Positions 1 to 8,524 of a stretch of DNA of 64,000 nucleotides are shown piece by piece. The stretch lies in assembly GCF_020551945.1 (NCBI RefSeq), contig NZ_JAJBZH010000007.1:106051-170050 (forward strand), written 5' to 3'. The stretch comes from Cellulosimicrobium marinum. Its GTDB lineage: Bacteria > Actinomycetota > Actinomycetes > Actinomycetales > Cellulomonadaceae. The position numbers were made by a program, and so were the translations under genes. The stretch's first letter is position 1, and every line of letters begins with the position of its first letter. Below the pieces are notes generated by a model. It was not told the origin of the DNA. It worked only from the letters and a program-made list of their open reading frames with translations, and searched no databases.

Positions 1-1
1 G

Positions 2-82
2 GTCGAGCAGATCCGCGGCGAGAAGGCGCCCGCGGAACGGTTCGACATGCGCAAGAACCCGGGCTCGGAGCGCCGCCGGTGA
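2..82 (+). CDS. C-terminal end of a lysophospholipid acyltransferase (PlsC-like), partial
   Basis: Only the last 26 codons are present, open from the left edge and ending in TGA at 80-82. The basic tail (QIRGEKAPAERFDMRKN) resembles the C-termini of actinobacterial 1-acyl-glycerol-3-phosphate acyltransferases. These often sit directly before gpsA and act in the same phospholipid pathway. The stop overlaps the GTG of gpsA (GTGA), so the two are co-transcribed. The family call rests on this tail and on context only. Confidence 0.5.
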   Translation, partial: VEQIRGEKAPAERFDMRKNPGSERRR

Positions 83-1128
83 GCGCCGCGCAGGCGCCCG
101 CCACGACGGGCGAGCGCGTCGTCGCCGCGGTCCTCGGGTCCGGCAGCTGGGGGACGACCTTCGCCGCCGTCCTCGCCGACGCCGGGTGCGAGGTCCGTCT
201 GTGGGGCCGCGACCCCGAGGTCGCGCAGCAGGTCAGCTCCGCCCGGCGCAACGAGAAGCGACTGCCCGGCATCGACCTGCCCCACGGGATCACCGCGACC
301 ACCGACGCCGCGCAGGCGCTCGCGGGCGCGGGTCTCGTCGTCGCGGCGATCCCGTCGCACGTCGCGCGCGCCACGCTCACCGAGCTGCGGCCCCTCGTCG
401 AGCCCGGCGCCGTCGCGGTGTCGCTCATGAAGGGCGTCGAGCTGAGCACGGACCGGCGCATGAGCGAGGTCGTCGCCGAGGCGCTCGACCTGCCCGCCGA
501 GCGCGTCGCCGTCGTCTCCGGCCCCAACCTCGCGCGCGAGATCGCGCACCGCCAGCCCACCGCGACCGTCGTGTCGTGCGTCGACGAGGACGTGGCCCGG
601 TACGTCGCGCGGGCGTGCTCGTCGTCGTACTTCCGGCCCTACACCAACCGCGACGTCGTCGGCGTCGAGGTGTCCGGGGCGGCGAAGAACGTCATCGCGC
701 TCGCCGTGGGCATCGCGCAGGGGCGCGGGCTCGGGTACAACACCACGGCGACGATCATCACGCGCGGCCTCGTGGAGATCACGCGCCTCGGGCTCGCGCG
801 CGGCGCGGAGGCGGAGACCTTCGCCGGGCTCGCGGGCATGGGCGACCTGGTCGCCACGTGCTCGTCGCCCCTGTCGCGCAACCACACGCTCGGCAAGCAC
901 ATCGGCCAGGGCATGTCGCTCGACGAGGCGATCACCGCCACCGGCGGCACCGCCGAGGGCGTGAAGTCGTGCCGCTCGATCCTCGAGCTCGCGGAGAAGG
1001 CCGGCGTGGAGATGCCGATCACCGCGGGCGTCGTCGCCGTCCTGCACGAGGGCATGCCCGTCGAGGAGATGGCGAGAGGGCTGCTCTCGCGCCCGCAGAA
1101 GGCCGAGGGCGTCACCGCGGAGCGCTGA
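79..1128 (+). CDS. gpsA: Glycerol-3-phosphate dehydrogenase [NAD(P)+]
   Basis: Reduces dihydroxyacetone phosphate to sn-glycerol-3-phosphate for membrane lipid synthesis in the cytoplasm. The N-terminal Rossmann motif GSGSWG is at residues 20-25. The catalytic lysine is K203 in SGAAKNVIALA, and the substrate-binding part follows (GLAGMGDLVATCSS, then RNHTLGKHIGQG). At 349 residues it is slightly longer than the roughly 335 usual, because of a short N-terminal extension. The GTG start overlaps the stop of the upstream acyltransferase gene by four bases, which fixes the start and indicates an operon. The 3' end lies 13 bases from a convergent lipoprotein gene. Confidence 0.97.
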   Translation: MSAAQAPATTGERVVAAVLGSGSWGTTFAAVLADAGCEVRLWGRDPEVAQQVSSARRNEKRLPGIDLPHGITATTDAAQALAGAGLVVAAIPSHVARATLTELRPLVEPGAVAVSLMKGVELSTDRRMSEVVAEALDLPAERVAVVSGPNLAREIAHRQPTATVVSCVDEDVARYVARACSSSYFRPYTNRDVVGVEVSGAAKNVIALAVGIAQGRGLGYNTTATIITRGLVEITRLGLARGAEAETFAGLAGMGDLVATCSSPLSRNHTLGKHIGQGMSLDEAITATGGTAEGVKSCRSILELAEKAGVEMPITAGVVAVLHEGMPVEEMARGLLSRPQKAEGVTAER

Positions 1129-1141
1129 CGCCCGATGGGGC

Positions 1142-1855
1142 TCAGCCGTCGTCGCGCACGTCCACGACGACGCGCGCCGGGTCCTCCAGCGCGAACGCGC
1201 GGAACGGCCGTCGCTCGTCGTCGACACCCACGAACGCCTGCGTGTACCCCTCGAACACGCCGCGCAGCAGCACCTCCTCGATCTCGCCGTCCTCGGGCCC
1301 GGGGACCGGGGTCGACGTGTCGAACTCCTCGACGCCCGTGTCGAACGGGTACCCGGAGCCGGAGATCATCACCTGCAGGTAGGCGTCGCCGTCGACGTCG
1401 ACCGCGTTGCCGCTGCCGTCGTCGCGCGGCTCGTCGACGTACTCCACGCGCCAGCCCGGCGCACCCGTGCCGCCCAGCTCGAGCACGACGCGGTCGTAGC
1501 CGTCGTGGTGGCCCACGCGGACGTCCGTAACCGTGAGCATCGCGTCCGCGGACGGGTCCTGCGTGTCCGGGTCGGTGTTCGCCGGGAACGGCACCGGTGC
1601 GTCGTCGGCCTCGTCGGCCGGGGTCGAGGGCTCGTCGGTCGGGTCGCCCGTCGCGTCGTCCGAGGGGTCGTCGGTGGAGTCGTCGGTGGGGGACTCGCCC
1701 GACGTCGGCGTCCCCGTGCCCGACGGGCTCGCCGTCGTGCTCGACGCGTCGGTCGGGTCGTCGTCCCCGCCGCCCGCGGTGCACGCCGCGAGCGTCAGGG
1801 CCAGCGTGGCGGCCGCGACCCCCCGCGCCGTCCGGTTCGTGCGTCTCGTGTCCAT
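1142..1855 (-). CDS. AMIN-like domain lipoprotein
   Basis: A 237-residue exported lipoprotein of unknown function. A basic start and hydrophobic stretch end in the lipobox LTLAAC, with C25 as the expected lipidation site. Residues about 26-95 are an acidic Asp/Ser/Thr/Pro linker. The C-terminal domain (VTDVRVGHHDGYDRVVLEL to ARVVVDVRDDG) looks like the AMIN-like beta domain of many actinobacterial cell-surface lipoproteins. It is probably anchored to the outer face of the membrane. It converges on gpsA and diverges from the small membrane protein gene at 1931. Confidence 0.8.
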   Translation of the reverse strand: MDTRRTNRTARGVAAATLALTLAACTAGGGDDDPTDASSTTASPSGTGTPTSGESPTDDSTDDPSDDATGDPTDEPSTPADEADDAPVPFPANTDPDTQDPSADAMLTVTDVRVGHHDGYDRVVLELGGTGAPGWRVEYVDEPRDDGSGNAVDVDGDAYLQVMISGSGYPFDTGVEEFDTSTPVPGPEDGEIEEVLLRGVFEGYTQAFVGVDDERRPFRAFALEDPARVVVDVRDDG

Positions 1856-1930
1856 GCCCCCGAGCGTAGGAACGCGCGGTCACGTTCGCGCGGCGGCCAG
1901 GGCACGGTTCGGTGTCGCTACGCTGGCGGC

Positions 1931-2260
1931 ATGGTCGAGGCCGCAGGGGTGTTCGTCACGCTCGTCGTGCTGGTGCTGCTCGTCGTGGGCATCGAGCGCT
2001 TCACGTCGGGCAAGGAGGCCCGTGCCCGCCGCGCGGCCGAGCACGGCGAGAGCGCGGGGTCAGGGATGTTCGGCGAGATCGTGGAGATCTTCCAGCCCAG
2101 CCGCACGCACGTCACCGAGGAGAAGGAACGGCAGCGGCTCGACGTCGTGCAGCGGCCCGCGGAGGGGCGCCCGTTCGACGTCGACCTCGACACGGGCGTG
2201 TTCTTCGTGCCCGGAGAGGGTCGGACGCCGTCCCCGGGCGGCGACGCGTCAGCGCGCTGA
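1931..2260 (+). CDS. Small single-pass membrane protein (DUF6191-like)
   Basis: A 109-residue protein: an N-terminal transmembrane segment (FVTLVVLVLLVVGIERF), a basic stretch, then a conserved-looking block (MFGEIVEIFQPSRTHVTEE) and a short acidic tail. This arrangement matches what I recall as DUF6191, whose function is unknown. The name is from memory. The start is supported by a -10-like TACGCT six bases upstream of the ATG, consistent with a leaderless transcript. Its last 12 bases overlap the 3' end of the convergent cystathionine gamma-synthase-type gene. Confidence 0.75.
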   Translation: MVEAAGVFVTLVVLVLLVVGIERFTSGKEARARRAAEHGESAGSGMFGEIVEIFQPSRTHVTEEKERQRLDVVQRPAEGRPFDVDLDTGVFFVPGEGRTPSPGGDASAR

Positions 2261-3418
2261 GCCCGCCGACGACCGCAGGGCCCGGTCGAGGTCGGCCCAC
2301 AGGTCCTCCACGTCCTCGATGCCGACGGACAGGCGCAGCAGGTCCTCGGGAACCGTGGCCGACTCCGTGGCGAACCGGCGCCGGCGTTCCAGGCTCGACT
2401 CGACGCCGCCGAGGCTCGTGGCCGGGACCCACAGCCGCACGGCGGCGACGACGGCGTCCGCCGCGGGAGCACCGCCCGCGGGACGCAGCCCGAGGATCGC
2501 GCCGAACCCCGTCATGAGGCGGGCGGCGCGCTCGTGGCCCGGGTCGTCGGGCAGGCTCGGGTGGCGCACCTCGACGACGTGGGGGTGGGTCGCGAGGCGG
2601 CGCGCGAGCTCGGCGGCGCTCGCCTGCGACCGCTCGACGCGCAGCGCGAGCGTGCGCAGCCCGCGCAGGGCGAGCCACACCTCGAACGGGCCGGGGATCG
2701 CGCCGTGCAGCGTGCGGTACGCGCGCACCTGCTGCGCGAGCGCGTCGGTCGACGCGACGACCGCACCGAGCACGACGTCGGAGTGCCCGGCGAGGTACTT
2801 CGTCACCGAGTGCACCACGAGGTCGGCGCCGTGCGCGAGCGGCTGCTGCCCGAGCGGCGTGGCGAACGTGTTGTCCACGGCCGTGAGCACGCCCCGCTCG
2901 CGCGCCGCGGCGAGCAGCACCGGCAGGTCGGCGACCTCGAGCATCGGGTTGGTCGGCGACTCCAGGAGCAGGAGCGAGGCGCCGTCGAGCGTCGCGACGA
3001 CCTGGTCGGTGTCGGCGACGTCGACCCGTCGCACGGTCACGCCCGCGCGGGCGGCGAGGTCGTCGGCGAACCCGAGGGTCACCTGGTAGGCGTGCCGCGG
3101 GACGACGACGGTCCCGCCCGCGGGCACGAACGCGAAGACCGCCGCGATGGCCGCCATGCCGGACGAGAACACCACCCCGGGGCGGTCGGCGCCCTCCAGC
3201 GCCGCGAGCGCCTCCTCGAACGGGTGCCACGTCTCGGTGTCCATGCGGGCGTAGAGCAGCTCGCCGGGCTGCTGCACGCCCTGAGAGACGTAGGTCGAGG
3301 ACAGCACGAGCGGCGGGTTCACCGGGGCGCCCTGAGCACGCTCGGGCCGTCCCGCGGCGACGACGAGGGTCGCGGGGGCGAGGTGCGGGGCGGCGTCGGG
3401 CGCGGGGTGCTGCGTCAT
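2249..3418 (-). CDS. Cystathionine gamma-synthase / trans-sulfuration PLP enzyme
   Basis: A 389-residue cytosolic PLP enzyme of the Cys/Met metabolism family, which condenses O-acyl-homoserine with cysteine or cleaves cystathionine. The PLP-binding lysine is K207 in SVTKYLAGHSD. Other family signatures are SSGMAAIAAV near residue 90 and ESPTNPMLEV near residue 160. Synthase (metB) and gamma-lyase cannot be separated from sequence alone; synthase is the likelier default. TAGCCT lies six bases upstream of the ATG, so the mRNA may be leaderless. It stands alone, between convergent and divergent neighbours. Confidence 0.88.
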   Translation of the reverse strand: MTQHPAPDAAPHLAPATLVVAAGRPERAQGAPVNPPLVLSSTYVSQGVQQPGELLYARMDTETWHPFEEALAALEGADRPGVVFSSGMAAIAAVFAFVPAGGTVVVPRHAYQVTLGFADDLAARAGVTVRRVDVADTDQVVATLDGASLLLLESPTNPMLEVADLPVLLAAARERGVLTAVDNTFATPLGQQPLAHGADLVVHSVTKYLAGHSDVVLGAVVASTDALAQQVRAYRTLHGAIPGPFEVWLALRGLRTLALRVERSQASAAELARRLATHPHVVEVRHPSLPDDPGHERAARLMTGFGAILGLRPAGGAPAADAVVAAVRLWVPATSLGGVESSLERRRRFATESATVPEDLLRLSVGIEDVEDLWADLDRALRSSAGSAR

Positions 3419-3492
3419 GGCGGCAGGCTACGCCGTCCCGCGACACGGGTGCCCCGGGCGACCACCGCATGGTCGGCGCGGGGCGGGGTCGG

Positions 3493-4680
3493 CTACTCGA
3501 GGGGGCCGAGCAGCGACTGCGCGACCGTCGAGTGCGCGGACTCGTCGTCGGACGGGTGGAAGAGCCCGGCGAGCACGTCCCGGTACAGCCGCCCGAGCTC
3601 GTTGCCGGAGAAGTAGCTCGACCCGCCCGCGACGCGCACGGCCTGCTCGACGACGTCCTTCGCCGTCTCCGTCGCGCGCACCTTGAGCCCCGCCGTCGCG
3701 CGGAACCAGCCCGCCCCGCGGTCGACGAGCGCGTCGAGCTCGCCCGCGACCGCGTCGATCTGCGGCCACACGCCGTCGAGCGCGAGCGCCGCGTCCGCGA
3801 GGCGCCACCGGACGTCGGGGTCCTGGGCCAGGGACGCGCCGTCGTTCTTCATCGACGTCCGACGCCGCGCGGCCGCCACCGCGAGATCGAGCGCCCGGTC
3901 CGCGATCCCTGTGTACACGGCGGCCAGCAGCGTCTCGAACGTCGTGAAGATGCCGACGACGAGGGGGTCGAGCGTCGGACCGGGCGGGATGCGGCGGACC
4001 ACGCGCTCGGCGGGCGCGTGCGCGCCGTCGAGCACCGTGGAGCGCGACTGCGACGCCCGCATGCCCATCGTGTCCCAGTCGTCGAGGATCTCCACCCCGC
4101 CGCCCTCGCGGGTGACGAACGCGTGCACGAGGTGCGGGCCGTCGTCGGGCCTGTCGCCGGAGCCCGGGTCGAGCCCCAGGACCCCGAGACGCGTCCAGCC
4201 GGGGGAGTTCGACGTGAAGATCTTGCGGCCGTGGAACGTGTAGCCGCCCGCGCCGTCCGGCCGGGCCTCGGTGCGCGATCCCAGCAGGACGAGGTCGTTG
4301 CCCGCCTCGCTGTACCCGAACCCGAAGACCTCGCCGCGACCGGCCTCGTCGAGCAACCAGTCGAGCGACGAGTCGCCACGTTCGTGCAGGGAGCGGGCGA
4401 CCCCGGTCCACACGTGGTGCATGTTCACCGCGAGCGCCGTGGCGGGCGCGGCGCCCGCCAGGCGAGCCTGCTCGCGCGCGGTCTCGCGCAGCCCGAGGCC
4501 CGCCCCGCCGAACGACTCGGGCACGAGCGCACGCAGGTAGCCCGCCGCGGCGAGGTCGTCCATGTCCTCGGCGAACCACGCGTTGTCGCGGTCGTACCCG
4601 GCGGCTCGCGAGCGCACGGCCTCCAGCAGGTCGTCCGGCAGCAACGTGCGGGGAGCGGGGAACGGTGCGGGTGCGGGCAT
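3493..4680 (-). CDS. Acyl-CoA dehydrogenase-fold flavoprotein
   Basis: A 395-residue member of the acyl-CoA dehydrogenase superfamily: helical N-domain (DDLAAAGYLRALVPESFGG), beta domain (FGYSEAGNDL, GRKIFTSNSPGW) and helical C-domain. The C-terminus has GLFHPSDDESAH where classical dehydrogenases carry IYEGTSE-like residues. It may therefore be an FMN/FAD-dependent monooxygenase-like member rather than a beta-oxidation enzyme. The ATG at 4680 was chosen because the family's N-domain begins just after it; upstream codons read as low-complexity. It follows livF by 101 bases with a strong hairpin between, so it may be only partly co-transcribed with the transporter. Confidence 0.82.
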   Translation of the reverse strand: MPAPAPFPAPRTLLPDDLLEAVRSRAAGYDRDNAWFAEDMDDLAAAGYLRALVPESFGGAGLGLRETAREQARLAGAAPATALAVNMHHVWTGVARSLHERGDSSLDWLLDEAGRGEVFGFGYSEAGNDLVLLGSRTEARPDGAGGYTFHGRKIFTSNSPGWTRLGVLGLDPGSGDRPDDGPHLVHAFVTREGGGVEILDDWDTMGMRASQSRSTVLDGAHAPAERVVRRIPPGPTLDPLVVGIFTTFETLLAAVYTGIADRALDLAVAAARRRTSMKNDGASLAQDPDVRWRLADAALALDGVWPQIDAVAGELDALVDRGAGWFRATAGLKVRATETAKDVVEQAVRVAGGSSYFSGNELGRLYRDVLAGLFHPSDDESAHSTVAQSLLGPLE

Positions 4681-4715
4681 GGCTGGGGGCGGCCTCTCGG
4701 GTGGCGGACGCGGGC

Positions 4716-4745
4716 AGGGCCCCGGCGACGTGTCGCCGAGGCCCT
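4716..4745 (-). terminator. Hairpin between livF and the flavoprotein gene
   Basis: Two 14-base arms (AGGGCCCCGGCGAC and GTCGCCGAGGCCCT) with one mismatch enclose a 2-base loop. There is no T-run, as is common in high-G+C actinobacteria. It probably ends or attenuates the leftward transporter transcript. Confidence 0.5.
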
Positions 4746-4781
4746 CCCACCGTACGCCGACGGCGCGTCCTACCCCACGCC

Positions 4782-5567
4782 TCAGCTCCGGGGGCTCGCG
4801 GCGTGCTCGCCTGGTCGCCCGCCCAGGTACAGCTCGGAGAGCTGCGGGTCGGCGAGCAGCTCGGGCGCCGGGCCCGAGATGTGCACCCGGCCGAGGTCGA
4901 GCACGCAGCCGATGTCCGCGGTCTCGAGCGCGCGTCGCGCGTTCTGCTCGACGAGCAGCACCGCGACCCCGGCGTCGCGCATGCGCACGACCTGCTCGAA
5001 CACGGTCGCCGTCGTCTTGGGGTCCAGCCCCATGGAGGGCTCGTCGAGGAGGACCACGCGCGGGCTCACCATGAGCGACCGCGCGAACTCGACCTGCTTC
5101 TGCTGCCCGCCGGACAGCAGGCCGGCGAGCTGCTTCCACCGCTCGCCGACGATCGGGAACAGCTCCTGGACGAACCGGACGCGCTCGGCGACCTGCTGCT
5201 TGTCGCGCAGCGTGTACGCACCGAGCAGCACGTTCTCCGCGACGGTCATCTCGCGGAACACGCTGTGCCCCTGGAGCACGTGCGCCAGGCCGGACGACAG
5301 CATCTCCTGCGGCCCCTGACCGGTGACGTCCTTCCCGTCGACGAGGATCCGGCCGGAGCGGGGCCGGAGCAGCCCCGACGCGACCTTGAGCACGGTCGAC
5401 TTCCCCGCGCCGTTCGGCCCGACGAGGCACACGACCGTCGAGGCCGGGACCTTGATCGTCAGCCCGCGCAGGACCATGGCCGCCCGGCCGTACCCGGCCT
5501 GCACGTCGTCCAGCTCGAGCAGGTACTCCCGCGGCGCTCCCGCGTCGGGGGTCTGGTCAGACACCAA
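4782..5567 (-). CDS. livF: HAAT-family ABC transporter ATPase LivF-type
   Basis: A 261-residue nucleotide-binding subunit of a branched-chain amino-acid-type importer, cytoplasmic and membrane-associated. It shows Walker A GPNGAGKST, signature LSGGQQKQVEFAR and Walker B VVLLDEPSMGL, with the EQNARRALETAD stretch typical of LivF. The start is ambiguous: TTG at 5567 or GTG at 5564, both behind GGAGG. GTG gives the more typical MSDQ start. It overlaps the end of livG by about 10 bases, so it is translationally coupled. It is the last transporter gene of the leftward operon. Confidence 0.92.
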   Translation of the reverse strand: MVSDQTPDAGAPREYLLELDDVQAGYGRAAMVLRGLTIKVPASTVVCLVGPNGAGKSTVLKVASGLLRPRSGRILVDGKDVTGQGPQEMLSSGLAHVLQGHSVFREMTVAENVLLGAYTLRDKQQVAERVRFVQELFPIVGERWKQLAGLLSGGQQKQVEFARSLMVSPRVVLLDEPSMGLDPKTTATVFEQVVRMRDAGVAVLLVEQNARRALETADIGCVLDLGRVHISGPAPELLADPQLSELYLGGRPGEHAASPRS

Positions 5568-6315
5568 GGTAGGCCTCCAGGACTCGGGGGTCGGACTGGA
5601 CCGCGGACGGCGGGCCCTCCGCGATGGGCCGGCCCCGGTCGAACACGATGACGTGGTCGGACAGGCTCATGACCATGTCCATGTTGTGCTCGACGACGAG
5701 GAACGTGCGCCCCTCGGCGTTGAGCTCCTGCACGAGCGTCCCGATCCGCCCGATGAGGGCAGGGTTCACGCCGCCCGCCGGCTCGTCGAGCATGATCGTG
5801 TCCGGGTCGCCCATGAGCACGCCCGCCAGCTCGAGCAGCTTCTGCTGCCCGTAGGACAGGTTGCGCGCCTCGGCGTTCTCCAGGTGGTCGATGCCGACGC
5901 GCACGAGCAGCGCGCGCGCCTTGTCGATCTCCTCCGGGTTGCGCGCGCCGCCGAGCAGGTCGCGCAGCCGCGGGGGCCGCACGGCCACGAGCATGTTCTC
6001 GAGCACGGTCATGCGCGGGAAGATGCGGCACAGCTGGAAGCTGCGCCCGATCCCGGCCCGCGCGATCGTGTGCGGGGCCTTGCGCGTGATGTCGTGGCCG
6101 CGGAACGTGACCGTGCCCGAGTCCGGCTTGATCATGCCCGTGACGCAGTTGAAGAACGTCGTCTTGCCCGAGCCGTTCGGGCCGATGAGCGCGTTGATCT
6201 TGCCGTGCTGGAACGTCACCGTCGCGTCGCGCACGGCGTGGACGCCGCCGAACGACTTGGTGAGACCGACGGTCTCGAGGTTGCGCGTCCTCTGCTCGGT
6301 CGCGGTGGTCGTCAT
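5557..6315 (-). CDS. livG: HAAT-family ABC transporter ATPase LivG-type
   Basis: A 252-residue second nucleotide-binding subunit, pairing with LivF on the cytoplasmic face of the permease. Walker A is GPNGSGKTT, the signature is LSYGQQKLLELAG and Walker B is TIMLDEPAGGV, followed by the LivG-typical VVEHNMDMVM. The signature has LSYGQ rather than LSGGQ, as is common in LivG. The ATG overlaps the TGA of livM (ATGA), so translation is coupled. Confidence 0.93.
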   Translation of the reverse strand: MTTTATEQRTRNLETVGLTKSFGGVHAVRDATVTFQHGKINALIGPNGSGKTTFFNCVTGMIKPDSGTVTFRGHDITRKAPHTIARAGIGRSFQLCRIFPRMTVLENMLVAVRPPRLRDLLGGARNPEEIDKARALLVRVGIDHLENAEARNLSYGQQKLLELAGVLMGDPDTIMLDEPAGGVNPALIGRIGTLVQELNAEGRTFLVVEHNMDMVMSLSDHVIVFDRGRPIAEGPPSAVQSDPRVLEAYLGV

Positions 6316-7649
6316 CGTTCCTCCTCCGGGCCCGTCCGGGGACGTGGGGCCGCGTCTTCCATCCGCTCGCTCGTCCCTCGCGAACTCCCGCCAGGCCCGC
6401 CACGACGCGGCCCCACGTCCTCTCCCGTGCCCTCGGTGGGCGTCGCACCGCCGCGTCGTTCGAGGTGGCCGACGGCGGTCGTCCCCTCGGCGGTCGTTCC
6501 GCCGGCCGCGGCGGTGCGGTTGTGCTCGAGCAGCTCGGCCGCGGTCATCTCGCGGATCGAGGAGTCCTGGGGGCCGAAGCGGCGCACGAGGGACTGCACG
6601 GCGGGGATGATCCCGTCGGGCATGAACAGCACGACGACGCCGAGCAGGATCGCGGTCGCGACCAGGTGGAACTGGGTGTCGCCGAACTCGAGCTTGAAGT
6701 ACTCGAGGCCCGTGCCGACGACGAGGGCGCCGAGCAGAGGTCCGAACAGGTGCCGCACGCCGCCGAAGAGGGCCATGAGCACCATGTAGGAGCCGAGCAT
6801 GATCGAGAACTGGAAGATCGGGTCGAGATCGCCGAACCACAGTGCGTACATGCCGCCGGCGAGGCCGGTGAAGGTGGCCGAGACGACGTAGGCGACGAGC
6901 TTGTAGTTGCGCGTCGGGACGCCCAGGGCCTGGGCCTTGTCCTCGTCCTCGCGCACCGCCTTGAGGCCGGTGCCGAAGCGCGAACGGTCGATCGCCCACC
7001 AGACGAGCAGCATGACCGCGAGCAGCGCCGCGAACAGGTAGAAGAACACGCGGTGGTGCTCCGGCCGCAGGAGGTCCGGGAACGGGCGCGGGACGACCAG
7101 GCCGTCCGAGCCGCCCGTGAACGAGCCCCACGCCTGGAAGACGAGCAGCAGGATGAGCACGAACGCGATGGACACGATGACGAACGACGCCCCGCGCACG
7201 CGCAGCGCCGCGATGCCGAGCGGGATCGTGATGACGAGGACGATCGCGCCGGCGAGGAGCCAGGCGACGAAGCTCGGCAGGCCCAGGTCGCGGATGAGGA
7301 TGCCGGTGCCGTACGCGCCCAGGCCGAAGAAGGCGGCGTGGCCGAGCGAGACGTACCCCGTGAAGCCGCCCATGAAGTTCCAGGCGGTCGCGGTGCAGGC
7401 ATAGCTCGCGACGACGATGCCGGCCGAGAGGATGTACGCGTTGGGCGCCATCGTCGGGAACGCGAGGACGAGCGCGACCCCCACCGCGAGCGCGGCGAGC
7501 CGGGCGACGCGCACCCATGGGCGCCGGGCTCCGGGGGACGGGGGAGCGGTGGTCGCCCGGGCGCCGTCGGAGTCGTCCCGTGGCGACGTCGTGCCCGTGG
7601 GACGACCCGTGGGACCGACCGCAGGACGGGTGTCAGAAGCGTTGCGCAA
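6312..7649 (-). CDS. livM: HAAT-family ABC permease LivM-type with an extended C-terminal tail
   Basis: A 445-residue inner-membrane permease with about 8-10 hydrophobic helices from residue about 50 to 375. LivM hallmarks include GYVSLGHAAFFGLGAYG and GTGLKAVREDEDKAQALG. The first 45 residues are a polar extension rich in Pro, Arg and Asp. The last 60-70 residues are Gly/Arg/Pro-rich and not part of the permease fold. This tail is encoded by the dispersed repeat at 6340-6420, so it was probably acquired. The start overlaps the end of livH by 17 bases. The substrate is not predictable; the family also carries urea, short amides and other small molecules. Confidence 0.92.
   Translation of the reverse strand: MRNASDTRPAVGPTGRPTGTTSPRDDSDGARATTAPPSPGARRPWVRVARLAALAVGVALVLAFPTMAPNAYILSAGIVVASYACTATAWNFMGGFTGYVSLGHAAFFGLGAYGTGILIRDLGLPSFVAWLLAGAIVLVITIPLGIAALRVRGASFVIVSIAFVLILLLVFQAWGSFTGGSDGLVVPRPFPDLLRPEHHRVFFYLFAALLAVMLLVWWAIDRSRFGTGLKAVREDEDKAQALGVPTRNYKLVAYVVSATFTGLAGGMYALWFGDLDPIFQFSIMLGSYMVLMALFGGVRHLFGPLLGALVVGTGLEYFKLEFGDTQFHLVATAILLGVVVLFMPDGIIPAVQSLVRRFGPQDSSIREMTAAELLEHNRTAAAGGTTAEGTTAVGHLERRGGATPTEGTGEDVGPRRGGPGGSSRGTSERMEDAAPRPRTGPEEER
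6340..6420. repeat. Dispersed structured repeat, copy A (inside livM)
   Basis: A perfect 17-base inverted repeat (GGACGTGGGGCCGCGTC at 6340-6356 and its complement at 6404-6420) encloses a 47-base core (6357-6403). The core begins TTCCATCCGC, contains the inner loop TCGTCCCTC flanked by TCGC/GCGA, and ends CCCGCCAC. The same core occurs at 19175-19221 and 63953-63997 with different arms. Here the element lies in the translated 3' end of livM. Confidence 0.85.
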
Positions 7650-8517
7650 GACGACCTCCGAAGAATCCCTGGGGCCGCAGCATCAGCGTCGCGAACAGCG
7701 CGACGTAGAAGATGGTCTGCGCCCACGTCGTGCCGAGCGGCACCTGGAGCAGGCTCTGCCCGACGCCGAGGACGAGCGCCGCGACGGCGGCCCCCGGGAT
7801 CGAGCCCAGGCCGCCGACGACGATGATCGCCATGAGGGGGCCGATCCAGTGCCAGTGCAGCGACGGGTAGATCGTGGCATCGAGCGACAGGGCCGTCCCG
7901 CCGATCGCGGCGGTCGCGAGGCCGAGGCCGAACCCGAACCCGGCGACGCGGTCGGTCTTGATGCCGACGAGCTGCGCTGCCTCGCGGTGCTGGATCGTCG
8001 CCCGCAGGGCCTGGCCGAACCGGCTGTGCTTCATGAGCACGTACAGCAGCGCGAGCGACAGGGCCGCGAGCGCGAAGGCCACGAGCTTGACGACCGCGAT
8101 CCGGGCGCCGAGGAGCTCCACACTCGCGCCCGAGTACGGCAGCTGGATGCGCCGCTGGGTGCCGCTCCAGACGAAGCCGATCATCCCCTCGATGAAGAGG
8201 GCGATCGCGAAGGTCAGGAGGACCGACATCATCGTGAGCGTCGCGGGCCGCAGGCGCGTGATGAGCAGGCGCTGCATGCCGACGCCCACGGCGAAGAACA
8301 GCGGCACCGTGACGACGAGCGACAGGAGCGGGTCCATCCCGGTCTGCTGGTTGAAGTACCACGCGAGGTACGCGGCGAGGATGAGGAACGCCGAGTGGGC
8401 GATCATCACCACGCGCATGACCCCGAAGTACAGGGTGAGGCCCGCTGCCAGGAGGGCGTAGAGCCCTCCCAGCAGCACGCCGAGCACGAGGCTCTGGAAG
8501 AGGAGCGTCACCGTCAC
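7633..8517 (-). CDS. livH: HAAT-family ABC permease LivH-type
   Basis: A 294-residue integral membrane permease with about eight transmembrane segments. Family landmarks are GGLYALLAAGLTL at the N-terminus, the cytoplasmic loop LRATIQHREAAQLVGI that contacts the ATPases, and the conserved GGLGSIPGAAVAA. It forms a heterodimeric pore with LivM. It lies seven bases downstream of the substrate-binding protein gene and overlaps livM, all in one leftward operon. Confidence 0.94.
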   Translation of the reverse strand: MTVTLLFQSLVLGVLLGGLYALLAAGLTLYFGVMRVVMIAHSAFLILAAYLAWYFNQQTGMDPLLSLVVTVPLFFAVGVGMQRLLITRLRPATLTMMSVLLTFAIALFIEGMIGFVWSGTQRRIQLPYSGASVELLGARIAVVKLVAFALAALSLALLYVLMKHSRFGQALRATIQHREAAQLVGIKTDRVAGFGFGLGLATAAIGGTALSLDATIYPSLHWHWIGPLMAIIVVGGLGSIPGAAVAALVLGVGQSLLQVPLGTTWAQTIFYVALFATLMLRPQGFFGGRLAQRF

Positions 8518-8524
8518 GGACGGA

